Assembly (NCBI GenBank): GCA_011390155.1 | Contig: JAABSW010000001.1 | Span: forward strand, 122,953 to 186,952 | Direction: 5' to 3' | Length of the DNA stretch: 64,000 nucleotides | From: Clostridiaceae bacterium | GTDB taxonomy: Bacteria > Bacillota > Clostridia > Peptostreptococcales > Tindalliaceae | Shown: in pieces, positions 27,779 through 36,391 of the stretch | How positions within the stretch are numbered: the first letter of the stretch is position 1 | How the letters are laid out: the number at the start of each line of letters is the position of its first letter | Program-made: the position numbers and the translations under genes | The notes under the pieces: model-generated | Seen by the model: only the letters and a program-made list of their open reading frames with translations | What the model was told of the DNA's origin: nothing | The model's database searches: none

Positions 27779-29029
27779 ATGGTTTCAAAAAAAATGTTCG
27801 ACTTAATCATTATTGGTGGAGGCCCTGGAGGCTTAATGGCTGCCGCAGAAGCATCGAAGTATGGCTTGTCATTTTTAGTATTGGAAAAAAATGACAGGCC
27901 AGGAAAAAAACTCTTGGTCACTGGCGGAGGACAGTGTAATCTTACACATGTCCAGCCGATAAAGGATTTTTTAAGCCATTATCATGAAAAAGCAAAATTT
28001 GCAGGAAAGGCAATTAGATTATTTCCGCCTAATGATTTGATAAAATGGTTCCAGGATCAAGGCGTTCAAATGGAAGTAACTGAACAGGGCAAAGTTTTTC
28101 CCAAGTCAAGGAAAGCTTCGGATATATTGATGGCATTAATCAAAAGAATCCATAGTAAGGATGAACATATTCTGTGTGGTGTAACAGTAAATTCCATCGT
28201 AAAAAAAGCCGACTTCTTTCAGGTGATTTCTGCAAATGAATCATGGAATGCCTATAATATTATGATTGCAACGGGAGGCAGGTCCTACCCCTCTCTGGGC
28301 ACAACGGGGGATGGGTACCAGTTAGCAGAAAGGATGGGACATCGCATCGTTGAAACTCAACCAGCGCTGGCAGCCGTTGAAATCAATGATTTTATACTTG
28401 ATGGTTTGGCTGGAATCTCTTTGGAAAATATTTCCATAACCCTGTGGAGAGATGGAAAAAAATCTGGAGAATACAAAGGTGATTTTCTGATTACCCATGA
28501 TGGTATCAGTGGACCGGTTATATTGAACCATGCACGGTACTTTAAAACGAATGATGTGTTAACAGTGAATCTGACAAAATGTAGCCACCAGGAAGCGTAT
28601 CAAAAGCATCTTCAACAGCTGGTGAATCTTAGTGGGAAAAAGGCTGTTCGTTCCATTATTAAACAGGAAGGTGTGCCTCAGCGCTTGATTGATCGTTTAC
28701 TTGAATTGTCGGGGATAACACCAAGTCTTATATGTGGAAATCTAACCCGTGATCAGCGAAAAGAGATTATCAAATACTTGACGGCGCTTCCTTTGGAGAT
28801 CAAACAGGTAAAAGGTTATGAAACAGCCATGGCGACAGCCGGTGGTGTGGCAACGGAAGAAGTGGTTGGCACTTCCATGTCATCCTGTCTCATAGAAGGG
28901 CTGTATTTTGCGGGTGAAGTATTGGATGTGGATGGTATGACTGGTGGGTACAATCTGCAATTTGCCTTTTCTTCTGGATTTGCAGCAGCTGCAGATGTTT
29001 ATAAACAAGTGAAATGTAGAGGAGTATAA
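27779..29029 (+). CDS. BaiN/HI0933-family NAD(P)/FAD-dependent oxidoreductase
   Basis: A 416-residue flavoprotein. The FAD-binding IIGGGPGGLMAA lies at residues 9-20, GKKLLVTGGGQCNLTH near 42, IATGGRSYPSLGTTGDGY near 162, and a C-terminal ATAGGVATEEV then YFAGEVLDVDGMTGGYNLQ. These are diagnostic of the HI0933/BaiN family. The substrate is unknown. A thioredoxin-like gene begins two bases after the stop, suggesting a redox partnership. Confidence 0.9.
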   Translation: MVSKKMFDLIIIGGGPGGLMAAAEASKYGLSFLVLEKNDRPGKKLLVTGGGQCNLTHVQPIKDFLSHYHEKAKFAGKAIRLFPPNDLIKWFQDQGVQMEVTEQGKVFPKSRKASDILMALIKRIHSKDEHILCGVTVNSIVKKADFFQVISANESWNAYNIMIATGGRSYPSLGTTGDGYQLAERMGHRIVETQPALAAVEINDFILDGLAGISLENISITLWRDGKKSGEYKGDFLITHDGISGPVILNHARYFKTNDVLTVNLTKCSHQEAYQKHLQQLVNLSGKKAVRSIIKQEGVPQRLIDRLLELSGITPSLICGNLTRDQRKEIIKYLTALPLEIKQVKGYETAMATAGGVATEEVVGTSMSSCLIEGLYFAGEVLDVDGMTGGYNLQFAFSSGFAAAADVYKQVKCRGV

Positions 29030-29030
29030 C

Positions 29031-29363
29031 ATGGAAAACATCAGATCCATGGAAGAATTCAATGACTCGCGGTACAATGAACCGATCATGTTGGCCTATT
29101 TTGGGACAGACATTTGTTCAGTGTGTCATGCCACTAAACCAAAAGTGGAGGCTCTAATGAAAAAGTTCCCTACGGTTTCAACATATTATTGTCCTGCAGA
29201 TAAGATCCCCCAACTGTCAGGCCAATGTTTAATATTTTCAGTACCAGCTGTACTTGTTTTCAATCAAGGCAAAGAAATTTTCAGAAGTGCCAGGTTTATC
29301 GACCTGCTTAAGTTGGAAGCAGTCATGAAGGAACTGGAAGATAATGGTGAGATCGTCTTTTAA
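29031..29363 (+). CDS. Thioredoxin-like protein
   Basis: A 110-residue thioredoxin-fold protein. The active site is ICSVC at about residues 28-32 (CxxC, atypical for the usual CGPC), preceded by MLAYFGTD. The cis-proline region is FSVPAVLVF near residue 78. It ends the small operon and starts two bases after the flavoprotein stop. It may serve that flavoprotein as a disulfide partner; that is inference from position. Confidence 0.85.
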   Translation: MENIRSMEEFNDSRYNEPIMLAYFGTDICSVCHATKPKVEALMKKFPTVSTYYCPADKIPQLSGQCLIFSVPAVLVFNQGKEIFRSARFIDLLKLEAVMKELEDNGEIVF

Positions 29364-29451
29364 CTGTAAATAGTAATGTTATTGCGAATTAAAGATGATA
29401 TAATAAAACAAGAGAGAGTTGATGCCTAACAATATTTGAGGAGGATAAAAT

Positions 29452-30276
29452 ATGCAAATTGTGACAGATAGTTCCTGTGATCTGCCTCGTGAGTTGATCG
29501 AGAAGTTGGGTATTTTGGTAGTACCCCTGCAAATTGAAATAGACGGCAGGCAATACATTGATGGGGTTGACTTGACGCATCATGAGTTTTTTGAAAAAAT
29601 GGCAGCTTCACCAACATTACCCAAGACATCACAACCATCACCGCAGAGTTATATTGATGCTTTTCGTGAAGGAATTCGTCAACATGGAGAAGTACTTAGC
29701 ATCCACCTTTCATCGAAATTAAGCGGTACCATAGAGGGTGCTCTGATGGTGAAAGAAGAAATAGGTAATAACATCGAGGTTTTTGATACACTTTCAGGAT
29801 CAATTGGTGTTGGCATGCAGGTGCTGAAAGCCTATGAATTGATGAAAGAAGACATGCAAACAGCTGCCATTGTTGACAGGTTGAAAGAGTACCGAGATCA
29901 GATGAGGGTGGTTGTATACCTGGAAACCCTTGAGAACGCGGTGAAAGGTGGAAGAGTAAGTAAGCCTAAGGAGTTTGTGGCTAATCTGTTAAACCTTAAG
30001 CCAGTGGTTCATGTGGAAGATGGTTATGTGAAAATCTTAAAAACCATCAGGGGAAAGAAAAAGGCAATTCGTTTATTGCTTGAAGAAATGGAAAAAAAAC
30101 AAAAGGACTATCATGATCAAGTTGTTGCCATAACACATTGTGATTGTCTTGATGAAGCACTTGCTTTAAAAGAGGAGATCATTAATAAGTTCAACCCAAA
30201 AGAAGTGATGTTAACAACCATGGGACCTGTTATCGGCACTCACGCTGGTACAGGTGGATTATTGGTTTGTTTCTAA
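29452..30276 (+). CDS. DegV-family fatty-acid-binding protein
   Basis: A 274-residue DegV (FakB-like) lipid-carboxylate binder. It shows VTDSSCDLP at residues 4-12, PTLPKTSQPSPQ near 57, HLSSKLSGTIEGA near 88, and the late GPVIGTHAGTGGL motif near 256. It binds a fatty acid for presentation to a kinase. A DAK2-DegV fusion at 12865 could be that kinase; the pairing is inference. The start follows GAGGAGG. Confidence 0.92.
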   Translation: MQIVTDSSCDLPRELIEKLGILVVPLQIEIDGRQYIDGVDLTHHEFFEKMAASPTLPKTSQPSPQSYIDAFREGIRQHGEVLSIHLSSKLSGTIEGALMVKEEIGNNIEVFDTLSGSIGVGMQVLKAYELMKEDMQTAAIVDRLKEYRDQMRVVVYLETLENAVKGGRVSKPKEFVANLLNLKPVVHVEDGYVKILKTIRGKKKAIRLLLEEMEKKQKDYHDQVVAITHCDCLDEALALKEEIINKFNPKEVMLTTMGPVIGTHAGTGGLLVCF

Positions 30277-30297
30277 ATTAAATCTGTACAAATGATA

Positions 30298-30336
30298 AGA
30301 CACAGCGGTTCAATTCCATATTGAACCGCTGTGTCT
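30298..30336. terminator. Bidirectional terminator
   Basis: A perfect 16-bp stem (AGACACAGCGGTTCAA and its complement) with a seven-base loop, between convergent genes. A T-rich stretch follows on the plus strand. Confidence 0.9.
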
Positions 30337-30364
30337 ATTTGTTTTTCGAATTGCATTACTTGAG

Positions 30365-31351
30365 TTACTGTTGATTGTTGCTATCAGATGTCTTTTTCTT
30401 GTTCTTTCTGTTCCGGTATAGGTTATAGAGTTTTTGCATTATTATAAATACGGGAATGAATACCAATGCAAACGGTACTGCCATAATGAGCAATATGACA
30501 ATGTTCTGTAATGTTTTGATAACAGCCAACACGGAATCCTTAAATGCTTCACCGATTTCGTCAAACCAGCTGGCTGTCTCGGGATCTGTTGTTACCTGGT
30601 CAACTTCTCGAACTTCTACACGAATGGTTGAAAATTGTACCAGGTTATCCCATTTCTGAAGTGTACCAGTAAGGTTTTCAATTTGGTAGCGCAAGTTTGC
30701 CAATTCAGATTCGATTCGCAATATGTCTTCGATATTTTCAGCTCTTTCAAGCAGATTTAACATTCTTTCTTCCTGAATGACTAAACTTTTCAGTCGTGCC
30801 TCAGTGTCAAAGTACTTTTCAGTAATGTTTTCTCCGTGGGTACTGGAAGATAGGACATTTCCATATTCCTTGAGGTTCTCTGAAAATGAGTGGAATTGCT
30901 GTTGAGGGATACGAAAGGTAAAAACCGCAGTTCTTCTGGATGGCTTTGAGGTCTCGCTAATACGTCGCCCTTCAATAAAGGAGGATTCAGCATAACCACC
31001 AATACCTTTAACGTAGCGCTGGATTTTCTCAACTGATTCTTCGAAAGAGAGTGTTTCCATCATCACTTCGCCGGAATAAATGATTTTATGGCCAATCTCC
31101 ACGGTTTCTCCCAGCGAAAACCCATCGTTTCCTAATGAAACGTCACTACCAGGAGCAGGTGAGGCTGGTTCAGCAGGTGCAATTTCAACATCCATGCTGC
31201 GATCAGCCGTTGATTCCTCACTATAGCTGCCTGCAACATCATTTTCATACGTTGCGCTGTCTTTGCTGCCACATCCGGTGATCATGACCAGCACAGATAT
31301 AATCAAAATATGGATAAGGATGAGTTTTACTGAACACAACTTATTTTTCAC
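30365..31351 (-). CDS. DUF4349 lipoprotein
   Basis: A 328-residue surface lipoprotein. An N-terminal hydrophobic signal (ILIISVLVMITGC) ends in a lipobox cysteine near residue 27. A Ser/Ala/Pro-rich spacer leads to the DUF4349 domain (about 80-270), containing a coiled-coil segment with ILRIESELANLRYQIENL. A transmembrane helix (about 285-310) and a basic tail close the protein. GTG 31351 is preferred because AGGAGG lies seven bases upstream. Function unknown; the layout suggests anchorage on the outer face of the membrane. Confidence 0.87.
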   Translation of the reverse strand: MKNKLCSVKLILIHILIISVLVMITGCGSKDSATYENDVAGSYSEESTADRSMDVEIAPAEPASPAPGSDVSLGNDGFSLGETVEIGHKIIYSGEVMMETLSFEESVEKIQRYVKGIGGYAESSFIEGRRISETSKPSRRTAVFTFRIPQQQFHSFSENLKEYGNVLSSSTHGENITEKYFDTEARLKSLVIQEERMLNLLERAENIEDILRIESELANLRYQIENLTGTLQKWDNLVQFSTIRVEVREVDQVTTDPETASWFDEIGEAFKDSVLAVIKTLQNIVILLIMAVPFALVFIPVFIIMQKLYNLYRNRKNKKKTSDSNNQQ

Positions 31352-31621
31352 ATGAAGCCCTCCTTTTAATGTCATTTTCTCTGATTTCTATTCATAAAGA
31401 CGAAACATGGTTTAAAAAGTTTCTTAAGCATATAATCAAAAATATATTCATAGCAAAAGCATTCAAACACATTTTTTGATACTTATGAAATATATTTGAA
31501 TTATATTTGAATTATTCAGATAATTGCGATATGATCATTATATTAAAATGTCAAAAAGAGAGAGGGGATATTCAATTCTTTTGTTGATGGGTATAGTGTA
31601 ATTTGTTATGAGGAGTGATAC

Positions 31622-32884
31622 ATGGATATGAAAAACTTATACATTGATGTTGCACGACTTGACGAAGTAAATCATTTTTTGCTGAACGCAAATAATCCAT
31701 TGACGCGAGACATTGAAAGGGTTATAGGCAAGTATGGAACGCCATCTGAAATCAATGAAATGGCCAGGGAGTCCAGAAAACTTGAGAATTTGATTAATCG
31801 GCTTGATCAGATGAATTCCCCCTATCTTGAAGACCTGGAATGGCTGACATTAAAAAGAGATCAGCAGGCGTTTATCTCAGTATCAGATTATCGCCAAAAA
31901 GTGTTTGGTGATGAGGCTGCCAGAAAGTATTTTAATGAAGCAAATGCCGTCACACTGGAGATAAGTGCGTTGCAGTATTTTCCCTGGTTAATTGAAGAAG
32001 CAAAGTCTGCTATCGAGAATGGGGAAATCATGCCGGGTAGGTACATTCGCGTAAGAAACATGAAAGAGCAGGAACAAGACCAGGGTGACACATTGGCCAT
32101 CGCTGCTGCAATGCAAATTGTCGGTGCCAGTTATGTGGAAACATTGGACACCAAAGGAACGGATGGTTCGAATATTCATTTAAACGGTCCTGAAACAATC
32201 ACCGGCTATTTTGGAGGCATCGGTCAACCCAATGATCATCCTTTGAAATGGGTTGATGAATACCTCTACTATTATACAAACTACGGCATTAAGCAAGTGT
32301 TAAACATTAATCCTGGAACAGTATTTGTTGCTTATATTCTTCATAAACTAGGCATTGACATTGAATTTAAGATTTCAGTGTTTATGGGCAATGATAATCC
32401 GTATTCCGTTTTATGGACATTGTTAATGGCAAAACTGTTTTCCAGGGACGATGGCACTACCCCATTAGTGGGATTTAACCTAAGTAACGCTGTCGATAAC
32501 AAAACCATCGAACTCAGCAGTTTAATTCGCAACCAGTTGGACCTGGAAAACAATGTGCGGATAGAACATCATATTACCGAAACATACCAGGCCATAGTAA
32601 AACAACCATATAATCGCAGGGATGAGCTGATTGAACTGGCAAAAAGTGTTCCAAACATTGCGGCAAAACATGAAGGTGGAGACCCTGATGTGGAGATCAC
32701 AAGAGAGCACCCTTCCAGTATCCTCGATTATTTCCGTATGAAGGAGGAAATTATCGAAGCTGGAGATATGGCGAACCTTCAACAAAATTACATGGATAAA
32801 CACCAGGCTGTTAATAACACAGCACGAGCACTGACAGAAAACGGGTTATCATTCATTGCTGCACCAAGATTACATCTTCGCTAA
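31622..32884 (+). CDS. Uncharacterised 420-residue protein
   Basis: A soluble protein that I cannot assign to a family. It has well-ordered mixed alpha/beta character and motif-like stretches that suggest a conserved enzyme: GTDGSNIHLNGPETITGYFG near residues 180-199, INPGTVFVAYILHKLGIDIE near 225, and VFMGNDNPYSVLWTLLMAK near 250. No P-loop, Rossmann GxGxxG, CxxC or metal-hydrolase motif is evident. The start ATG 31622 follows GAGGAGTGA. It is monocistronic, with an AT-rich upstream region of 270 bases and a terminator downstream. Confidence 0.8.
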   Translation: MDMKNLYIDVARLDEVNHFLLNANNPLTRDIERVIGKYGTPSEINEMARESRKLENLINRLDQMNSPYLEDLEWLTLKRDQQAFISVSDYRQKVFGDEAARKYFNEANAVTLEISALQYFPWLIEEAKSAIENGEIMPGRYIRVRNMKEQEQDQGDTLAIAAAMQIVGASYVETLDTKGTDGSNIHLNGPETITGYFGGIGQPNDHPLKWVDEYLYYYTNYGIKQVLNINPGTVFVAYILHKLGIDIEFKISVFMGNDNPYSVLWTLLMAKLFSRDDGTTPLVGFNLSNAVDNKTIELSSLIRNQLDLENNVRIEHHITETYQAIVKQPYNRRDELIELAKSVPNIAAKHEGGDPDVEITREHPSSILDYFRMKEEIIEAGDMANLQQNYMDKHQAVNNTARALTENGLSFIAAPRLHLR

Positions 32885-32899
32885 CAGAATAGTAAGAAC

Positions 32900-32937
32900 A
32901 CCTTCCTATTATCACATTTTATGGGAAGGTTTTTTTG
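32900..32937 (+). terminator. Rho-independent terminator
   Basis: ACCTTCC pairs with GGAAGGT around a 17-base loop, followed by a run of T residues. Confidence 0.75.
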
Positions 32938-32949
32938 TAGGTGTTTTTG

Positions 32950-32982
32950 TATGTGTTTGTTGCATGTATGTGTTTGTTGCAT
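32950..32982 (+). repeat. 17-base tandem duplication
   Basis: TATGTGTTTGTTGCATG occurs twice in tandem, the second copy complete except for its last base. It lies in the leader between a terminator and the ABC exporter gene. Confidence 0.8.
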
Positions 32983-33074
32983 TGCCCGTCAAAAGAATCT
33001 ATGTTACAATCATTTGAGTTAATAACACATGTTTATATGTAAGATAGATTAATTTAACGGAAGGTGAAATTCCT

Positions 33075-34808
33075 ATGATACGCAAATTTATCAGTTATTA
33101 CCGTCCTCACCTACCTTTGTTCTCATTGGATTTTGGGTGTGCATTCCTGACTGCCTTGATGGATTTGGTGTTTCCTTTTGTGGTTCAAAAAATGATCGAT
33201 GAGGTATTGCCAAGTGGAAACATCCGATTGTTGTTGATGATCTCGGGAGGTATGTTATTATTCTTTGTGTTGCGAAGCATACTACAGTTTGTTGTTGATT
33301 ACTGGGGGCATGTACTGGGAATCAGGATGGAATACCACATGCGAAAGGATTTGTTTCAACATTTACAAACACTATCATTCAATTATTTTGACAACACCAG
33401 AACCGGGCATGTCATGTCAAGACTGGTGAATGATTTGAATGAGATCTCTGAGCTTGCGCATCACGGCCCTGAAGATTTGTTCATCGCATTTGTGACCTTG
33501 GCAGGTTCATTCTTCATCATGGCATCCATTCATTTGCCATTAACACTCATCACCTTTATTCTTATTCCAATTGTCATGACCTTTACCATGAAAAAAAATA
33601 AACGTATGCAGGAAGCTTTCCGAAATATGAGGCAAAAACTGGCGGATATAAACGCCCAGGTTGAAGACAGCATATCAGGCGTAAGAGTGGTTAAATCCTT
33701 TACAAATGAGGCTTACGAAGAGAAAAAGTTTAAAAAAGGAAACGAAGAATTCAGAACTTCAAAGGAAAATGCATTGAAAGTGATGGCGGGGTTTTTTGCG
33801 GGTATTAATTTTTTTACCAATGGCATAAACCTCTCAGTGCTAACTTTCGGCGGTATTTTTATTTATCAGGGGTCCATGTCCATTGGTCAGCTAGTCGGAT
33901 TTCTTTTGTATGTGTCAATGTTTTTACAACCCATGAGAAAACTAACCATCTTGGTTGAAAACTATCAAAAAGGAATGGCTGGATTTCATCGGTTTGTGGA
34001 GACGCTTGAAATTGAACCAGACATTAAAGACCAGCCGGGTGCCAAAACCATGAAAGACGTTGAAGGTGACATTGAGTTTCATAATGTAACATTTAGTTAC
34101 AACAACAGGGAACATGTGCTGAAAAACATCAGTTTTACAGCCAAGCCAGGGGAAACAGTGGCGCTGGTTGGTCCTTCCGGTGGTGGTAAAACAACATTAT
34201 GCAATCTGATTCCTCGGTTCTATGAAGTGGAAACGGGGTTGATCACCATTGACCACAGAGATATAAAAAGCTTCACGCAGCGCTCATTGAGAAAACACAT
34301 CGGAATTGTGCAGCAAGATGTATTCTTATTTTCAGGGACAGTCATGGACAATATAGCTTATGCAAACCTGGATGCTACAGAAGATGAAATTATGGAAGCA
34401 GCAAAAAAAGCAAACGCACATGAATTTATTAATCAACTGGAAAACGGGTATAACACGTATATAGGTGAACGGGGCATTATGTTATCAGGAGGACAAAAGC
34501 AAAGGTTATCAATCGCCCGCATCTTCCTGAAGAATCCACCCATACTGATCCTGGATGAAGCAACATCGGCCCTTGATAACGAAACGGAAAAACTAATCCA
34601 AAAATCCTTGGAAGCTTTGTCGTCACAAAGAACAACACTGGTGATTGCTCACCGGCTAGCCACAATCCAAAACGCAGATAAAATCATGGTACTAACAGAT
34701 GAAGGAATTGTTGAAGAAGGAAGTCATGAGGCATTACTTGAGCTGAACGGTTATTACACACGTTTGTACAAGGCTCAGTTCAGCAAAGTGTCTGAGGTAG
34801 TTGCATAA
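33075..34808 (+). CDS. ABC exporter, fused membrane and ATPase domains (MsbA/LmrA-like)
   Basis: A 577-residue half-transporter that should work as a homodimer or with a partner. Six membrane helices lie at about 15-310. The ATPase domain at about 335-570 has Walker A GPSGGGKTT near residue 371, the Q-loop in IVQQDVFLFSGT, signature LSGGQKQR near 475, Walker B ILILDEATSALD and the H-loop VIAHRLATI. The substrate is unknown; lipids, drugs or peptides are typical. The ATG follows GGAAGGTG. It is probably co-transcribed with the DJ-1-like gene 17 bases on. Confidence 0.93.
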   Translation: MIRKFISYYRPHLPLFSLDFGCAFLTALMDLVFPFVVQKMIDEVLPSGNIRLLLMISGGMLLFFVLRSILQFVVDYWGHVLGIRMEYHMRKDLFQHLQTLSFNYFDNTRTGHVMSRLVNDLNEISELAHHGPEDLFIAFVTLAGSFFIMASIHLPLTLITFILIPIVMTFTMKKNKRMQEAFRNMRQKLADINAQVEDSISGVRVVKSFTNEAYEEKKFKKGNEEFRTSKENALKVMAGFFAGINFFTNGINLSVLTFGGIFIYQGSMSIGQLVGFLLYVSMFLQPMRKLTILVENYQKGMAGFHRFVETLEIEPDIKDQPGAKTMKDVEGDIEFHNVTFSYNNREHVLKNISFTAKPGETVALVGPSGGGKTTLCNLIPRFYEVETGLITIDHRDIKSFTQRSLRKHIGIVQQDVFLFSGTVMDNIAYANLDATEDEIMEAAKKANAHEFINQLENGYNTYIGERGIMLSGGQKQRLSIARIFLKNPPILILDEATSALDNETEKLIQKSLEALSSQRTTLVIAHRLATIQNADKIMVLTDEGIVEEGSHEALLELNGYYTRLYKAQFSKVSEVVA

Positions 34809-34825
34809 TGATGGGGAGTGATTAT

Positions 34826-35443
34826 ATGGATAAGTCAGAACAAAACACAGAACATGGTTTGTTGACAGTTGGGATTTATTTATTCAACAAAGTGGAACTT
34901 CTGGATTTTGCCGGTCCATATGAAGTGTTTTCTGTTACAGCTGAATTAAACCAATATCGTATGTTCCAAGTGTTTACACTAAGCGAAGACGGGCGTCCGA
35001 TTCAGACCATTAATGGTTTGAAAGTTATGGTGGACTACAGCTTCGATAATCACCCGCCAATTGATCTTCTGGTCGTTCCCGGAGGTGTGGGCACGCGAAA
35101 TGAAATTAACAATGAAAAGGTGATTCAATGGATTCAAAAGGTATACAGAAATACTGACATAACAATGTCTGTTTGCAGCGGTTCAATTCTTTTGGGCAAG
35201 GCTGGTTTGTTGGAAGATGTGGAAGCGGTGACACATCATGAAGTGTTGCATCTTCTTGAAAAAGCGTCTCCAAGAACCCTCATTAACCGGGAGAAGCGAT
35301 GGATTGATAACGGTAGGGTTATGACCTCTGCCGGCATTTCTGCTGGCATTGATTTAAGCTTACATGTTGTTGAAAAAATATACGGTGCGAATATAAAGAA
35401 GAAAACGGTCACTTACATGGAATATGGTGACTGGAGAGCATGA
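34826..35443 (+). CDS. DJ-1/PfpI-family protein
   Basis: A 205-residue protein of the DJ-1/PfpI superfamily, resembling the N-terminal domain of GlxA-type regulators but without a DNA-binding domain. The nucleophile-elbow Cys is in SVCSGSILLGKAG near residue 122. It also has DFAGPYEVF near residue 32, VVPGGVGTRNE near 83 and a C-terminal SAGISAGIDLSLHVV. ATG 34826 is chosen because GGGGAGTGA precedes it. Activity unknown; isonitrile hydratases belong to this group. Confidence 0.87.
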   Translation: MDKSEQNTEHGLLTVGIYLFNKVELLDFAGPYEVFSVTAELNQYRMFQVFTLSEDGRPIQTINGLKVMVDYSFDNHPPIDLLVVPGGVGTRNEINNEKVIQWIQKVYRNTDITMSVCSGSILLGKAGLLEDVEAVTHHEVLHLLEKASPRTLINREKRWIDNGRVMTSAGISAGIDLSLHVVEKIYGANIKKKTVTYMEYGDWRA

Positions 35444-35465
35444 GTTAAAAAGATCTTTACATTAA

Positions 35466-35508
35466 AATACAACCCCTTCCTGTTGACCAAATAGGAAGGG
35501 GTTGTATT
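35466..35508. terminator. Bidirectional terminator
   Basis: A perfect 16-bp stem, AATACAACCCCTTCCT with its complement, closes an 11-base loop between convergent genes. T/A tracts flank it. It overlaps the stop codon of the racemase gene by two bases. Confidence 0.9.
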
Positions 35509-36217
35509 AAATTTTTGGATTTGTGGCAATGCGATGAGCCTCAGCTGCCATCAGATCCAGTGGATCGATCACAGGCAAAGACATTACCTGGTTTTTTAAG
35601 GCAAGGCCAATTTCAGTACATCCTGCGATAATAATGTCAGCACCTGCCATTTTGCAATGGTATATCAAGTTTTCTAACCTTCTTACATTTTGTGTTGTTA
35701 CTCCAGCTGCTTTAATACCCTTACTTCCAAAAATAACATCCATTACTTGGGTTGTTTGAACGTCTTCAGGTGGTATGTATAGGTTGTAATCAGATAAGTA
35801 TTTTTCATAAAGTCCAGACTTCAAACTGCCACTGGTGGCCAACACTGCAATTTTGTTTGGTTGTATAGAAAGTGAATGAATATATGCTTTTGTTAATGAA
35901 AAAGCATTAATAATAGGAATGGAAAGCGCCTCTCTTATTGGTTCAATAAAATAATGGGCCGTCATGCAGGGTATAAGGATAATTGAAGCACCTGCCTGCT
36001 CCAAGCGCTTTCCTGTTGCAATCATTTCATTCACAGGGCTTATCCCAGTTCCCATAATTGCTTGAGTGCGGTCAGGGATTTTACTGTTACTGTCGATGAT
36101 GATGTGATGATGATCAGAATCTTTTCTCGCGGGCGTTAATCGAAGGATTCGTCCGAATAAATCCCAGGTGGCTTCTGGTCCCATTCCACCTAAAATGCCG
36201 ATAATTGTATCTGACAC
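35507..36217 (-). CDS. Aspartate/glutamate racemase family protein
   Basis: A 236-residue PLP-independent racemase. The N-terminal signature GILGGMGPEAT is at residues 6-16. The two catalytic cysteines are visible in LIPCMTAHY near residue 82 and IIAGCTEIGLAL near residue 190. The frame is open further upstream, but GTG 36217 is preferred because AGGAGGTGA precedes it and family members start just before this signature. It probably interconverts D- and L-aspartate. Single gene. Confidence 0.9.
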   Translation of the reverse strand: MSDTIIGILGGMGPEATWDLFGRILRLTPARKDSDHHHIIIDSNSKIPDRTQAIMGTGISPVNEMIATGKRLEQAGASIILIPCMTAHYFIEPIREALSIPIINAFSLTKAYIHSLSIQPNKIAVLATSGSLKSGLYEKYLSDYNLYIPPEDVQTTQVMDVIFGSKGIKAAGVTTQNVRRLENLIYHCKMAGADIIIAGCTEIGLALKNQVMSLPVIDPLDLMAAEAHRIATNPKI

Positions 36218-36391
36218 CGTTTCACCTCCTGAGTAGAGTTGGATTAATCTTATATATATCTTATAAAATAAATTATATCTGAACTGTTTTAGCTGCACAA
36301 GTTAAGATGGTTTTGTTTTTGCTTGAGTTTGGAGTAAGAATATGGTAGCCTTCTTGATATAAACAAATAAATTGAGTTCAGGAGGATTGTT

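Noticed and set aside
32950-32982. Possible CRISPR or microsatellite
   Set aside because: Only two tandem 17-base copies without spacers; a simple duplication.
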